Shown here: positions 45,428 to 55,138 of the stretch, piece after piece
Position numbering within the stretch: the stretch's first letter is position 1
Layout: each line of letters starts with the position of its first letter
Source of the DNA: an uncultured Fidelibacterota bacterium
GTDB lineage: Bacteria; Fidelibacterota; Marinisomatia; Marinisomatales; UBA1611
Length of the DNA stretch: 63,351 nt
Direction of reading: 5' to 3'
Assembly: GCA_913043235.1 (NCBI GenBank)
Contig: CAJWLO010000013.1
Location: 1-63,351, forward strand
Program-made: the position numbers and the translations under genes
The notes under the pieces: generated by a model
What the model was told of the DNA's origin: nothing
What the model saw: only the letters and a program-made list of their open reading frames with translations
Database searches by the model: none

Positions 45428-47591
45428 TCAGGTATTTTAGTGCTGTATTCAATCGTGTGGTGGGAAGATTACAGACAAAATTTTTACAGATATAAATTGT
45501 GGGTTTATTATCCAGCAGGCCTTGTTCTTTTGTCCAAGGAGCAAGCACATTTAGATCATTATGTTGTTCCATATCCTTGAATAAAATAACACGATTTGGA
45601 ATATAGATTGAACGAATATTATCCAGTAACATCTGGGTATCATTAGCGCTGCCTTGGCCAACAATTACAATCTCTTTTGAATTTTGGGTGTCAAACATGA
45701 ATGCGGTAAGCATATGGGCAAATCCAGTGGGGGATTGTGTTGCACCGTCCGTAAAAGCACGCAAAGTATTATTCGCCAGCTCTAGCCATCTGGGATTACC
45801 AGTAAACCGGTTGATACGTACCAGGTTCATTGCGGCCACAGAATTCCCAGAGGGTATGGCACCATCATAACTGTCTTTGGCACGAACCATGAGTTTTTCA
45901 GCCTTATTAGATCCAATAAAAAAACCGCCTCCATCATGATCCAAAAAATCATTTGCCATGATTTCTGTAAGATTTATAGCTTCCTGTAAATACTCAACCT
46001 GGAAGGTAGCTTCATATAGATTTAATAGGCCCCAGGTCATAAAGGCATAATCATCTAAATGAGGTGGAAGTCCAGCAATGTTCTGACGGTAGCGTTTCTT
46101 TAGACGCCCGTCTTTACCACGCAATTTTTTCAGTACAAAACGTGCTGCCTTTTCTGCAGCAGTTTTATACTTCGGTTTATCCAATACTTGCCCCCCCAAG
46201 GCAAGCGCGGCAATCATTAGTCCATTCCAGTCTGTGAGGATTTTATCGTCTTTCAACGGATGAATCCTTTTTTTCCGAACCTGAAACAATTTGTCACGTT
46301 GGATTGTAATAAATTCATCGAATTTTTCTTGAGACATGTTGACATTTTTGGCCAGTTTTTCTACATCGCTAGGATAATAGATGATATTATTTCCACTGGT
46401 TTTTCCGCTGGCCTCATCATGGAAATTTCCTGAGGTTCTGAAGCCGTAGATATTGGCTAAGGTTTCTCCAGATTCCTTTCCAAGTATATCTATAAACTCA
46501 TCGGTAGTCCAGATGTAAAATTTCCCTTCCTCTCCTTCGCTATCCGCATCCTCAGCAGAATAAAAACCGCCCTCTAAATCAGTCATATCACGAAGAACAT
46601 AGGTAAAGATTTCTTCAGCTACCTTGGAATATTGTGCATCTCGGGTATACTGAAAAGCCTCAAGATAGGCCATAGCCAGCATCGCTTGGTCGTAAAGCAT
46701 TTTTTCGAAATGGGGCAAAAACCAACGTTTATCGGTTGAATAACGATGAAAACCAAGGCCAATATGATCAAACATACCACCTTGGCGCATATGCTGCAGG
46801 GTATTTTTAGCCATCTTCAAGGCAGTAGTATCATTGTATAGTTTACTGTAGCGTAGCAGAAAAATAAGATTGTGCGGTGATGGGAATTTTGGTGCCCGAC
46901 CAAAGCCGCCAAATTCTGGATCATATCGGTTGGCGTATTGATTGAATGCTTTGTGGATCATTTCCTGTTCCCAGTCTTCCTTCATGGAACTGGAGTTTGC
47001 TTTTTCTAGATACTGGCGAACCTTTTCAGTGGTATTCAGAATCTCGCTTTGTTTGCTGGTCCAGGCGTTGGCCAAGGAGGGGATCAGTTGTAGCATACCG
47101 GGCTGGTTGCTGCGACCGTTTTTTGGGAAATAGGTACCGGCAAAAAATGGTTCTTTATCCGGGGTCATTACAATGGTTAAAGGCCAACCTCCACGGCCAG
47201 TCATGGCCTGACAGACAGACATATACAGATGGTCCACTTCGGGCATTTCTTCCCGGTCAACCTTAATGCTGATAAAATTTTCATTCATAAGTGCGGCAAC
47301 AGTAGAATCCTCGAAAGATTCATGTTCCATTACGTGGCACCAGTGGCAGGTTGAATACCCAATGGAGAGAAAAATGGGCTTATTTTCCTTTTTGGCCTTT
47401 ATAAAAGCTTCATCGCCCCAGGGATACCAATCTACAGGATTGGTGGCATGTTGTAAGAGATATGGGCTCTGTGACTGGGCAAGCCGGTTTTGATATTCTT
47501 TATTTTGATCCATAGTATCTACTTTCCCTGAACACGCCCAGGTAATTAGAATTGTGAAAAATAATGCCAATTGAATTTTTTTAAGAAACAT
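45420..47591 (-). CDS. YyaL/DUF255 thioredoxin-fold plus (alpha/alpha)6-barrel protein, 723 aa
   Basis: This is a homologue of YyaL and of human SPATA20 (Thioredox_DsbH plus AGE-like barrel). An N-terminal signal (about residues 1-20; Thr-Trp-Ala-Cys20 could be a weak lipobox) precedes the invariant stretch N-P-V-D-W-Y-P-W-G (51-59) and the redox motif C-H-W-C (82-85). G-G-W-P-L-T near 118 and F-A-G-T-Y-F-P follow, then a long helical barrel region (about 190-700). The family's substrate is not established; a redox or sugar-related role is suspected. ATG 47591 is preferred over an in-frame TTG 9 nt upstream. The 64-aa gene is coupled downstream. Confidence 0.9.
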   Translation of the reverse strand: MFLKKIQLALFFTILITWACSGKVDTMDQNKEYQNRLAQSQSPYLLQHATNPVDWYPWGDEAFIKAKKENKPIFLSIGYSTCHWCHVMEHESFEDSTVAALMNENFISIKVDREEMPEVDHLYMSVCQAMTGRGGWPLTIVMTPDKEPFFAGTYFPKNGRSNQPGMLQLIPSLANAWTSKQSEILNTTEKVRQYLEKANSSSMKEDWEQEMIHKAFNQYANRYDPEFGGFGRAPKFPSPHNLIFLLRYSKLYNDTTALKMAKNTLQHMRQGGMFDHIGLGFHRYSTDKRWFLPHFEKMLYDQAMLAMAYLEAFQYTRDAQYSKVAEEIFTYVLRDMTDLEGGFYSAEDADSEGEEGKFYIWTTDEFIDILGKESGETLANIYGFRTSGNFHDEASGKTSGNNIIYYPSDVEKLAKNVNMSQEKFDEFITIQRDKLFQVRKKRIHPLKDDKILTDWNGLMIAALALGGQVLDKPKYKTAAEKAARFVLKKLRGKDGRLKKRYRQNIAGLPPHLDDYAFMTWGLLNLYEATFQVEYLQEAINLTEIMANDFLDHDGGGFFIGSNKAEKLMVRAKDSYDGAIPSGNSVAAMNLVRINRFTGNPRWLELANNTLRAFTDGATQSPTGFAHMLTAFMFDTQNSKEIVIVGQGSANDTQMLLDNIRSIYIPNRVILFKDMEQHNDLNVLAPWTKEQGLLDNKPTIYICKNFVCNLPTTRLNTALKYLNE

Positions 47592-47708
47592 AATGGTCAA
47601 GTATGAAAGTTAGATAGGATTAAAGGCCATTGTTACCAAAGATTTAATGAATAGCAAGTAACAATATTGCTTTAACCATTACTGGATATCCATATAAGTT
47701 CCTTACTT

Positions 47709-49250
47709 ATGATTTATATATCCGGTATCCTGATATACTTGCTAGGACTGGTTGCAGTGGGTTTCTATAAAGTTCGCTCTGTGAAGAATAGTGAAGATTT
47801 CATGGTGGCAGGGCGTAAGCTACCATGGTATATTTTAGTGGGGACACTTCTGGCAACGTGGATGGGAAGTGGGTCTCTTTTTAGCGGTGCTGGGCTTGGC
47901 TACAGAAATGGCCTGGCGGGACTCTGGTCAAGCGGTGGTGCCTGGCTGGGGATTTCCCTGATCTATTTTATCACCCGCAGGATTCGTAATTTTGGAAAAG
48001 TCACCGTCCCTGATATATTTGAAGCCCGATACGGTCAGGCGGCAGCAATACTGGCCACAATAACCACGGTGATTGCATATATTACCATTGTCTCCTACCA
48101 GTTTCGTGGCGGCGGGAAGGTACTATCTATGGTATCCGACGGCATGATCAGCTTGGAAACTGGCATTATTATTACAGCTGTATTCGCTATTTCCTATACA
48201 GTGTTGGCAGGTATGTTCTCGGTTGTATACACCGATGTGGTCAATGGTGTGCTTATGGCCATTGGTACCCTGGGGGCACTTTTGTTTCTTGTTTTCCGTT
48301 TAGGCGGACTTGGTGAGATTATTGCAGTGGCTGAGTCAGCTGGAAAATGGCAGCTATTTGGCAACTGGGCAGCAGAACGAACAGGAGATATTTCAGGACC
48401 CATAATTGCCATTAGTTTCTTTGTGCCCACTATGTTGCTATTGATGGGTGATGCAAATATGTACCAGCGCATTTTCAGTGCTAGGGACTGTGTTTCGGCA
48501 AAGAAGGCGGTTTTTTTCTGGATCATTGGTGTAATTGTATTGGAATCTGCAATATCCATGCTTGGTCTCACTGGTGCTGTTGCCGTTTCTAAGGGATTTA
48601 TCCCTGACCTAGTTGCTGATGCCCAGGTAGTGCTTGTAAACCCCACGGAAGTAGCTTTACTAGAAGCCCGACAGGCTGGTAGTGAATCTGTTATTCCGGC
48701 TATTGCCCGTTTTTCAGGTCTACCTATGGTGCTGGGGCTGCTTTTAGTATCTACCATGATGGCCATTATTGTATCCACCGCCGACTCCTTTTTGCTAATC
48801 CCAGCTACAAACTTGACCCGAGATGTTTACCAACGTTATATCTATCCAGATGCAGACGAAAAACAGGTGCTTTTGATCAGTCGAGGCTTGGTCCTGACTC
48901 TGGGCATTATTGCCTTTCTATTGGTTAGCCAATTCAAAACAGTGCTGAATGCCGCTTTTACTGCGTATAATATCTATGGCACCTCCATTACGCCGTCGCT
49001 TTTGGCAGCCTTTCTCTGGAAAAGAGCCACTACCCTTGGAGCACTGGCCTCAATTATTACTGGGACATGTGTAACATTGATCTGGACCTACCTACTGCCG
49101 GATTGGAATGGATTTACAAGTATGCACCCTTTTCTGCAGGAATTGACCTATCCAGCAGCCGGACTGTCAATTCTAGCCTTGGTTGTTGGCAGCCTGCTAT
49201 CCCCTGCACCGCCTAGGAGAACTTGGGAGCAATTTTTTAAGCATGATTAA
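47709..49250 (+). CDS. sodium:solute symporter, SSS family, 513 aa
   Basis: This second SSS-family carrier of the window has about 13 membrane helices. The N-terminal N-S-E-D-F-M-V-A-G-R-K-L-P (about residues 28-40) and W-M-G-S-G-S-L-F-S-G-A-G (about 53-64) are family marks, as is M-M-A-I-I-V-S-T-A-D-S-F-L-L near 352-365, which contributes to the Na2 site. Charged loops and length (513 aa) suggest a carrier for an organic anion or sugar, but the substrate is open. It is divergent from the DUF255 gene across 117 nt and convergent with a GNAT gene. Confidence 0.86.
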   Translation: MIYISGILIYLLGLVAVGFYKVRSVKNSEDFMVAGRKLPWYILVGTLLATWMGSGSLFSGAGLGYRNGLAGLWSSGGAWLGISLIYFITRRIRNFGKVTVPDIFEARYGQAAAILATITTVIAYITIVSYQFRGGGKVLSMVSDGMISLETGIIITAVFAISYTVLAGMFSVVYTDVVNGVLMAIGTLGALLFLVFRLGGLGEIIAVAESAGKWQLFGNWAAERTGDISGPIIAISFFVPTMLLLMGDANMYQRIFSARDCVSAKKAVFFWIIGVIVLESAISMLGLTGAVAVSKGFIPDLVADAQVVLVNPTEVALLEARQAGSESVIPAIARFSGLPMVLGLLLVSTMMAIIVSTADSFLLIPATNLTRDVYQRYIYPDADEKQVLLISRGLVLTLGIIAFLLVSQFKTVLNAAFTAYNIYGTSITPSLLAAFLWKRATTLGALASIITGTCVTLIWTYLLPDWNGFTSMHPFLQELTYPAAGLSILALVVGSLLSPAPPRRTWEQFFKHD

Positions 49251-49289
49251 AAATAAATAATAGTTTTACCACTAATCTTGATTATCTAT

Positions 49290-49314
49290 TAAAAGAATTA
49301 TTCCAACTCTTTTA
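49290..49314. terminator. weak AT-rich inverted repeat between convergent genes
   Basis: TAAAAGA at 49290-49296 is complementary to TCTTTTA at 49308-49314 with an 11-nt loop, lying between the convergent stop codons at 49250 and 49326. It could act as a bidirectional terminator, but the stem is AT-rich and weak. Confidence 0.25.
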
Positions 49315-49325
49315 TTGATTAAATA

Positions 49326-49823
49326 TTATTTATTAGATCTCGGAAAAAACATCGTGTATACACGTTCATCTTTGTTTTTATAATAATGATCTTTTAAAGT
49401 TGTTTCATGCATAAACCCAACTTTTTCATAGAAAATGTGTGCGTTGATATTATCTTCGTGAGTTAAAAGATAAAGTTTTCTGATTATTGATCCATTACTC
49501 TCATACCAAGTGCGGGCATCATTAATCAGGATATCAATTAATTTTTTTCCAACGCCTTTACCTCTAGATCCTGAAAGAAGACAAATTCTGTCTAGTTCAA
49601 ATAATCCATGTTTGGGGATACCATGCATCACCCAGGTTACCAAACCAATAATTGTTTCATTTTCCATGGCTACAATGTAATGGTAGTCTTTATATTGCTC
49701 TGTTTCAAATGTTTTTACAGCTTCCTTAGCATTTTCCATATTATAAAAGTCCAATAAAACGCTGGCAATTTGGTCTCTATCATTATGTTCAGCTTTTCGG
49801 AAAAATATATTATTATTATTCAT
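49326..49823 (-). CDS. GNAT-family N-acetyltransferase, 165 aa
   Basis: This acetyl-CoA-dependent acetyltransferase has the GNAT fold. Motif A is R-I-C-L-L-S-G-S-R-G-K-G-V-G-K-K-L-I (about residues 80-97), containing the pyrophosphate-binding R-G-K-G-V-G. The following N-A-H-I-F-Y-E-K-V-G-F (about 128-138) is the usual motif B end. The start ATG 49823 is chosen over an in-frame TTG two codons earlier. It stands alone, convergent with the symporter gene and with a 326-nt gap upstream. The substrate (amine of a small molecule or protein) cannot be read. Confidence 0.85.
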   Translation of the reverse strand: MNNNNIFFRKAEHNDRDQIASVLLDFYNMENAKEAVKTFETEQYKDYHYIVAMENETIIGLVTWVMHGIPKHGLFELDRICLLSGSRGKGVGKKLIDILINDARTWYESNGSIIRKLYLLTHEDNINAHIFYEKVGFMHETTLKDHYYKNKDERVYTMFFPRSNK

Positions 49824-50149
49824 TATCAAGATTTCTCTATTAGTTTCATATATTTAAGACTTTATAACTGTTTCGATTATTTTGTTTAATTTAAGTGACA
49901 GCATTGATTCCGTGAAAATTAGTTATTTTAGAAAACATCTTCCAATCTCATCTTCATTAATCCAGTATATTAAATCTAGCTATCTGGAATATTCAGTATA
50001 AGGTGGCAAAGATCGTAAAGATTAAATTAAACAGTGGTATGAATAATCGTTTTGGGTTGGTTGAAGTTTCCCTTGTAGGGTTAATTTAAGATGCGGTAGG
50101 TAAGTATGGTTTTGTAATTTCGATAAAGTATGTTATTTAGAGCATAATT
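49824..50149. other. 326-nt intergenic region between divergent genes
   Basis: This is AT-rich DNA between the divergent GNAT gene and the TPR gene at 50150, so it must hold both promoters; I cannot place them with confidence. There is a short CCCT-TGT-AGGG palindrome near 50070-50080 and no tRNA-like cloverleaf. Only very short reading frames (the longest noticed is 16 codons) are present. Confidence 0.4.
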
Positions 50150-51493
50150 ATGAAAAAATTTCTGATCAGTTTTATTATTTTATTGTCCACATCAGTAGTC
50201 ATTGCAAATACACCTGCTGATTCAGTAGGAAGTCAAGGAGTTGCTAAAGGGTCTACTAAAGGACCCATGGAAAAAAACTATTTTGAATTTCTACGTAAGC
50301 TGCATGGGGAACAACCTAAAGAATCGAGTAACCTCCTAGGTCGCCTGTCAGGAAGCTCGAATGATTTAGAAGAGTATAAGATCAGCGAATATAATACCTA
50401 CCTTAAAATCTATTTTCCTAATCATCATTCAGATCACGTGCAGAGGTTTATGATTGAATCTTATATTGATCAGGGTAAATGGAATGAAGTCGAAGTAGCT
50501 TTATTGAAATTTGTTTATCTTTATCCAAATTCTGAACTGAGAAATACGGTGATAGAAAACGGATTTATCCTTTTAGAGGAGGAAGATTATTACCAATCCA
50601 ATAAAAATAAACTTTTGACCATGTTACAAGAAGCTCCGAATTCAGGAGAAATCCAAGACCGTTATTTTAAATTTCTATCCGGCATTCATGCTCTCAGAGA
50701 TCCAAAACTGAAACGACTTTTCAAAAGGGAGGCTTGGGAGTATCTTCGGTTATATTCCAATGTGCCTCGTGCTAGTAAAGCGCTCATGGGGTTAGCTGGA
50801 GTGGAGGTATCTAATAATGCCCATCATTCGGCTCTGATGATCTATGAAAAATTGATGACCATGCATCCCGAAAGCCATGAATTTTCGACTGCATTGTTTC
50901 AGGCAGGCAAGCTAAAACAGGAACAGTTTAATGAAGAAAATGAAGCGGTAGAAAACTTCCGACAATTTTTGATGCAATTCCCAGAACATCGTTTTGTATC
51001 GGAAGCTCAATATCGTATAGCTACCATCTCAGATCAGAATTTTAATGACTGGACTACTGCTATAGGGGAATATGAGAAGGTAGTTACCCATTACCCAATT
51101 AATGTTTTTACAATTCCGAGTTTACTTCGTATTGGTGAGATCCAGGCCATAAAACTAAGACGGGAAGAAGATGCTATTGCCACTTACAACCGAATAGCTT
51201 CTGAATACCCCGATAGTACAGTCAATGTTATAATAGCTCTCCAGCGTGCTGGTAAATTATATGAAAAAAGCAAAGAATACGAAGAAGCTATTGCTCAATA
51301 CATGGCTGTATACGAGAAATATCCTGGTACTGAAGGGGCTTTGGTAACCTTGGAAAAATGTGCTGTTATTTATGAGAAAAAAATAAAACGGAAAGATAAA
51401 GCAGTTGAAAAACTCAATATTATTGTTAAAGAATATCCTGGTACCAAAAAAGCCAAAAAGGCGGCAAAAAGGATAAAAAAACTTAATAAATAA
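50150..51493 (+). CDS. exported TPR protein (BamD/YbgF-like repeats), 447 aa
   Basis: An N-terminal signal peptide (about residues 1-20, V-V-I-A-N-T) precedes a linker. TPR-type repeats then extend from about 75 to 440, the later ones of the YbgF/BamD type (A-x-x-x-Y-x-x-x-x-x-x-Y-P-x-x-x-x-x-x-x-A-L-x-x-x-G). The C-terminus is very Lys-rich. There is no lipobox, so it is periplasmic rather than a lipoprotein. Such proteins assist outer-membrane assembly or the Tol-Pal system. It is convergent with the GNAT gene at 51543, with 49 nt between stops, and appears monocistronic. Confidence 0.82.
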   Translation: MKKFLISFIILLSTSVVIANTPADSVGSQGVAKGSTKGPMEKNYFEFLRKLHGEQPKESSNLLGRLSGSSNDLEEYKISEYNTYLKIYFPNHHSDHVQRFMIESYIDQGKWNEVEVALLKFVYLYPNSELRNTVIENGFILLEEEDYYQSNKNKLLTMLQEAPNSGEIQDRYFKFLSGIHALRDPKLKRLFKREAWEYLRLYSNVPRASKALMGLAGVEVSNNAHHSALMIYEKLMTMHPESHEFSTALFQAGKLKQEQFNEENEAVENFRQFLMQFPEHRFVSEAQYRIATISDQNFNDWTTAIGEYEKVVTHYPINVFTIPSLLRIGEIQAIKLRREEDAIATYNRIASEYPDSTVNVIIALQRAGKLYEKSKEYEEAIAQYMAVYEKYPGTEGALVTLEKCAVIYEKKIKRKDKAVEKLNIIVKEYPGTKKAKKAAKRIKKLNK

Positions 51494-51542
51494 ACTTATT
51501 TAGGCCACTCCCATTGGAGCCAAGCATATGATGAAATTATTA

Positions 51543-52121
51543 TTAACCCTTTTCGGGGTTTAGTGTACGCCGATAATATTCAAAGACTTTACTGGTACCC
51601 TGCCAATTTGCAACCTGGTTAACCACAGTGACCTGTCCTTTAAAATTATTGGTGATTCCAACGATGACATGTCCTGTCATATATTTCAGGTGGTCCTGCT
51701 TTGTGGTCCAGTTCAGGTATACACGTTTCAACATTTTGGCGTAGCCGTTGCCCTTATATTTTGATTCAATAACAAAGGCATATGTATACAATGTATTGTT
51801 CTCACCAAAATGAACATCCATTCGGGCCCAAGGTTCCCGGTCCAAGCTCTCAATGGGAACACCAATAATATAGCCGATGATTTCACCTTGATACCTGGCT
51901 ATGAATGGTAGGGATCCTTTCCGGTTGAAATACACTTGGATAGTATTAGGTGTTAATTTTGCTTTGGAACCGAATTTATCAGCTAAGGTTTCTGAAATCT
52001 TGATAAGGATTGGGTAATCATCGCTGCCTGTTTTTTCCAGGAGTTCAATCTGGAAGGCTCCACTGGATGCTATAACTTTACTGGTGGATTCTTTATCTGG
52101 CTGAAAATTAGGTTCTGCCAT
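51543..52121 (-). CDS. GNAT-family N-acetyltransferase, 192 aa
   Basis: This is a GNAT-fold protein. An N-terminal extension of about 25 residues is followed by beta strands including F-I-A-R-Y-Q-G-E-I-I-G-Y-I-I-G (about 72-86). The acetyl-CoA-binding region T-Y-A-F-V-I-E-S-K-Y-K-G-N-G-Y-A-K-M-L (about 112-130) contains K-G-N-G-Y-A. The C-terminal part (V-F-E-Y-Y-R-R-T-L) matches the usual F-Y-x-x-x-G-F end only loosely. It is convergent with the TPR gene and divergent from pyrF across 112 nt. The substrate is unknown. Confidence 0.75.
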   Translation of the reverse strand: MAEPNFQPDKESTSKVIASSGAFQIELLEKTGSDDYPILIKISETLADKFGSKAKLTPNTIQVYFNRKGSLPFIARYQGEIIGYIIGVPIESLDREPWARMDVHFGENNTLYTYAFVIESKYKGNGYAKMLKRVYLNWTTKQDHLKYMTGHVIVGITNNFKGQVTVVNQVANWQGTSKVFEYYRRTLNPEKG

Positions 52122-52233
52122 AGGTTTAGTTTAGGGAATACACCGATTAATCTTAAAGGCATTAATAAGCCATTCCATTTTATGGTGGAATCAAATTGTA
52201 GGATGTTAACCACTGAGGGTAATTTAACAGTCT

Positions 52234-53043
52234 ATGATTCCTTTCAATCACCGTCTAAAGTCCATTATAGAAAACAAAAAGTCATGTCTTTGTGTTGGTC
52301 TGGATATCAGCCCCGAAATGCTTGGATCAGAAGATTTGAATGACTTTAAAATCCATGCCAGAAAAGTGATTGATGCCACTCGAGATCTGGCAGTAGCCTT
52401 TAAGCCTAATTTTGCATTTTTCGAGCGCTGGGGCAGTGCAGGATTCTCTTGGCTTGAAGAAACAATAGATTATATTGGTTCTGACCATATCAGAATTGCT
52501 GATGCCAAGCGCGGTGATATTGGCAGTACAGCGTGCCAGTATGCTCACAGTGTTTTCACACATTTTGGATTTGACGCGGTGACCTTGAATCCTTATATGG
52601 GGCAGGATAGTATCATGCCCTTTCTGGAAAACCCTGAAAATGGTGCATTTATTCTTTGCAGAACATCAAACCCCTCTGCTGTTGATTTCCAAGATCAACA
52701 GCTTGCGGGTATCCCACTTTATGAAAGGGTGGCCACTTGGGCAGATATCTTGAATGAACATAGGAATGTGGGGCTGGTCATAGGTGCTACAGCTCAGGAT
52801 GAACTAATTCATATTCGTGCGCTAGTTCCGGAATTATCACTCCTAATTCCGGGAGTAGGCAGTCAGGGGGGAGATTTATATAACAGCGTAAAATTCGGGA
52901 ACCAGTCTGGGGCCGCATTGATTAATATCTCAAGAGGGATTTGTTTTTCTGGAGATCTTAGTGAAAGAGATATCCGCAATACTGCAGGTGAATATGTTCA
53001 AAAAATGAATGAAGTTTTCCATGAAAAAAGAAAAAATAATTGA
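52234..53043 (+). CDS. pyrF: orotidine 5'-phosphate decarboxylase (type 2)
   Basis: The enzyme makes UMP from OMP, the last step of de novo pyrimidine synthesis. The TIM-barrel catalytic segment D-A-K-R-G-D-I-G-S-T (90-99) contains the Asp-x-Lys-x-x-x-Asp array with Lys92. The N-terminal C-V-G-L-D-I-S-P and F-K-P-N-x-A-F-F, and the phosphate-binding P-G-V-G-S-Q-G-G near 208-215, are those of the longer (about 270 aa) type 2 subgroup. The gene overlaps pyrE downstream, so the two successive pathway enzymes are cotranscribed. Confidence 0.95.
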   Translation: MIPFNHRLKSIIENKKSCLCVGLDISPEMLGSEDLNDFKIHARKVIDATRDLAVAFKPNFAFFERWGSAGFSWLEETIDYIGSDHIRIADAKRGDIGSTACQYAHSVFTHFGFDAVTLNPYMGQDSIMPFLENPENGAFILCRTSNPSAVDFQDQQLAGIPLYERVATWADILNEHRNVGLVIGATAQDELIHIRALVPELSLLIPGVGSQGGDLYNSVKFGNQSGAALINISRGICFSGDLSERDIRNTAGEYVQKMNEVFHEKRKNN

Positions 53044-53593
53044 TATCTTTAAATCTACGGAAGCATTGCTGGAAGGGCATTTTGTCTTAACTTCAGGTCG
53101 GCATAGCCCTACATACTTTCAATGTGCTAAAATCCTGCAATTTCCGGAACATTTGACTGCTTTTGGAAGTTTGATTGCTAAAAGGTTTATTGATCAAGTT
53201 CCAGACCTAGTGATATCACCAGCCATTGGTGGAATTGTGTTAGGTGCTGAAGTGGGTCGACAGTTGAAGGTGCGTACCATTTTTTCTGAACGAAAAAGGA
53301 AAGAGATGATTATCCGGAGAGGGTTTGAAATTAAATCCGGAGAAAAGGTTTTAATCGTAGAAGATGTTATTACTACAGGTGGTTCTGTTAAAGAGGTGAT
53401 GAAACTTGTAAAGAAAGCGGGTGGTAATATCGTAGGAATTGGCGTGCTGGTGGACAGGAGCAATGGCTCCATCAGCCTCCACAAAAATCAATATGCCGTT
53501 GCAAGTATGGAAGCAGTCAGTTATGATGAAGCTGAAATGCCAGAAGAACTGGTTCTGCTTCCAATTCAGAAACCAGGGAGTCGATTCTTATGA
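53021..53593 (+). CDS. pyrE: orotate phosphoribosyltransferase
   Basis: The enzyme joins orotate and PRPP to give OMP. The PRPP-binding motif V-L-I-V-E-D-V-I-T-T-G-G-S is near residues 106-118, and the N-terminal hood has G-H-F-V-L-T-S-G-R-H-S-P-T-Y-F, typical of PyrE. At 190 aa the length is normal. ATG 53021 is preferred over ATG 53009; both lie inside the end of pyrF. Its last codons overlap the start of the cyclophilin gene (ATGA). Order pyrF-pyrE means both final steps to UMP are together. Confidence 0.93.
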   Translation: MKKEKIIDIFKSTEALLEGHFVLTSGRHSPTYFQCAKILQFPEHLTAFGSLIAKRFIDQVPDLVISPAIGGIVLGAEVGRQLKVRTIFSERKRKEMIIRRGFEIKSGEKVLIVEDVITTGGSVKEVMKLVKKAGGNIVGIGVLVDRSNGSISLHKNQYAVASMEAVSYDEAEMPEELVLLPIQKPGSRFL

Positions 53594-54192
53594 TGAAAAG
53601 AATAAATGTCTTAATAATATTAATATTAATAGGAGTAGTGATGGAGAGTTGTGATACACCAAAAAAGGATGTAGCAGTAATTTCTACAAAATTCGGAGAT
53701 ATGGTTGTAGAATTCTTTGATGAATCTGCACCCAAGCATGCGGAGAGTTTTAAAATGCACGCCCGAAATGGTTACTATAATGGTACTACATTTCACAGGG
53801 TGATCCCCGGTTTTGTGATCCAGGGTGGGGACCCAAATAGTAAATCGGAAGATAGGTCCCGCCATGGCATGGGTGGTCACGCCGCAAAATATTTTGGTTT
53901 TGGAAATGAAAAGGATTCTTCAACCTGGATGCTTCCTGCGGAATTCAATTCAATTAAACATAAAAAAGGAATTCTTTCTATGGCTCGGGCACAAAACCCA
54001 AACAGTGCTGGCAGCCAGTTTTTTGTGTGCGCCAATGATGCACCTAATCTTGATAACAGTTATACTGTTTTTGGACAGGTAGTAGAAGGACAATCTATAA
54101 TTGACCAGATTGTAAATGTTCCCCGGGACCGTAGAGACAATCCCAATGATCGTATTGAAATGACAGTGCATTTGGAACAAAGGGAAAAATGA
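53590..54192 (+). CDS. peptidyl-prolyl cis-trans isomerase, cyclophilin type, exported
   Basis: A hydrophobic signal (about residues 1-20) ends in Met-Glu-Ser-Cys21, a weak lipobox, so it may be a periplasm-facing lipoprotein. The cyclophilin core includes F-H-R-V-I-P-G-F-V-I-Q-G-G-D (about 60-73, with the catalytic Arg62) and G-S-Q-F-F-V (about 139-144). It accelerates proline isomerisation in exported proteins. The start overlaps the pyrE stop and the stop overlaps the patatin gene, so translation is coupled. The 200-aa length is normal for bacterial periplasmic cyclophilins. Confidence 0.92.
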   Translation: MMKRINVLIILILIGVVMESCDTPKKDVAVISTKFGDMVVEFFDESAPKHAESFKMHARNGYYNGTTFHRVIPGFVIQGGDPNSKSEDRSRHGMGGHAAKYFGFGNEKDSSTWMLPAEFNSIKHKKGILSMARAQNPNSAGSQFFVCANDAPNLDNSYTVFGQVVEGQSIIDQIVNVPRDRRDNPNDRIEMTVHLEQREK

Positions 54193-55091
54193 AACAACCT
54201 TTTTTAGGGTTGGCTCTTGGTGGTGGCGGTGCTAGGGGTGCAGCACATATTGGTATTTTGCATGTTCTTCATGAAAACAAAATAATCCCTGAATTATTAG
54301 CAGGCACTAGTGCCGGTGCTGTTATCGGTGCCATGTATGCTGCCAGACCAGAACCTCAGTGGATTGAAAACCGCTTTGGTGAATTTCTCATGAATGAAAA
54401 CACAAAATTCAGGGCAACCGCTATTTTGATGAATGACCGTAATGCGGAAACACTCTTGGAAAAAGCCACAAAAAAGATTCAGGACCATTTTGCAGTGATA
54501 CTGGGAGTTAACCGTTCTTATATCATTAAACGAGATGTTATCGATGAAATGCTTGAATATTTATTACCAGTTAAGACCTTCGAAGAATTGCAGATCCCTT
54601 TGAAAGTTGTTGCCACCGATATTCAAAGTGCTTGCGAACATGTCTACGATAAGGGTAACCTCCTTGAAGCTGTGTCTCGCAGCTGTTCCATACCAGGCTT
54701 TGTAAAGCCGACCAATGATGGGGATGCAATGCTGGTGGATGGCGGAGTGACCAACCCCTTGCCAATATCTGTATTAAAACCAGAATGTGATTTCGTTCTT
54801 GCAATAAATATCGATCGCGGTTCCCTACCCAGAATGAAATCTCCCAATATGGTGGAAATTATGAAAAGAGCCGATCTCATCACGGGTTCTAGATTAACAA
54901 CAGAAATCTTACGAGAAGCTGATTTCCTTATTGCGCCGGATGTTCTTGGACTCCACTGGTCTGATTATGACCATTTTGAACCCTTAGTCGCAAATGGCCG
55001 AAAAGCTGCGGAAGAAAACCTGGTTGAACTCAAAAATGAAATCAGGAGAAAAAGTAACGTATTTTATAAGGTAAAACAGTGGTTGGCATAA
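54189..55091 (+). CDS. patatin-like phospholipase (RssA type), 300 aa
   Basis: This is a lipid acyl hydrolase with a Ser-Asp dyad: oxyanion loop G-G-G-A-R-G (12-17), nucleophile elbow G-T-S-A-G with Ser41, and D-G-G with Asp184. No signal peptide is seen, so it is probably cytoplasmic and may act at the inner membrane. The RssA-like size (about 300 aa) lacks the POTRA and barrel parts of PlpD-type patatins. The start overlaps the cyclophilin stop by 4 nt. The lipid substrate is unknown; phospholipid or lysophospholipid turnover is likely. Confidence 0.9.
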   Translation: MKQPFLGLALGGGGARGAAHIGILHVLHENKIIPELLAGTSAGAVIGAMYAARPEPQWIENRFGEFLMNENTKFRATAILMNDRNAETLLEKATKKIQDHFAVILGVNRSYIIKRDVIDEMLEYLLPVKTFEELQIPLKVVATDIQSACEHVYDKGNLLEAVSRSCSIPGFVKPTNDGDAMLVDGGVTNPLPISVLKPECDFVLAINIDRGSLPRMKSPNMVEIMKRADLITGSRLTTEILREADFLIAPDVLGLHWSDYDHFEPLVANGRKAAEENLVELKNEIRRKSNVFYKVKQWLA

Positions 55092-55138
55092 TAGCATATG
55101 ACCGTTATTATCCACGTAGCCATCGTGCAAGAAATCCC

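Noticed and set aside
48194-48778. 194-codon minus-strand frame inside the second symporter gene
   Set aside because: Low-complexity antisense shadow of conserved membrane-helix codons.
49824-50149. possible tRNA or small RNA in the long gap
   Set aside because: No cloverleaf, no T-loop GTTCGAATC-type sequence, and no long helices were found by eye.
51494-51542. possible terminator hairpin (CTCC-CATT-GGAG) between convergent genes
   Set aside because: Only four base pairs without mismatches and no U-run; too weak to call.
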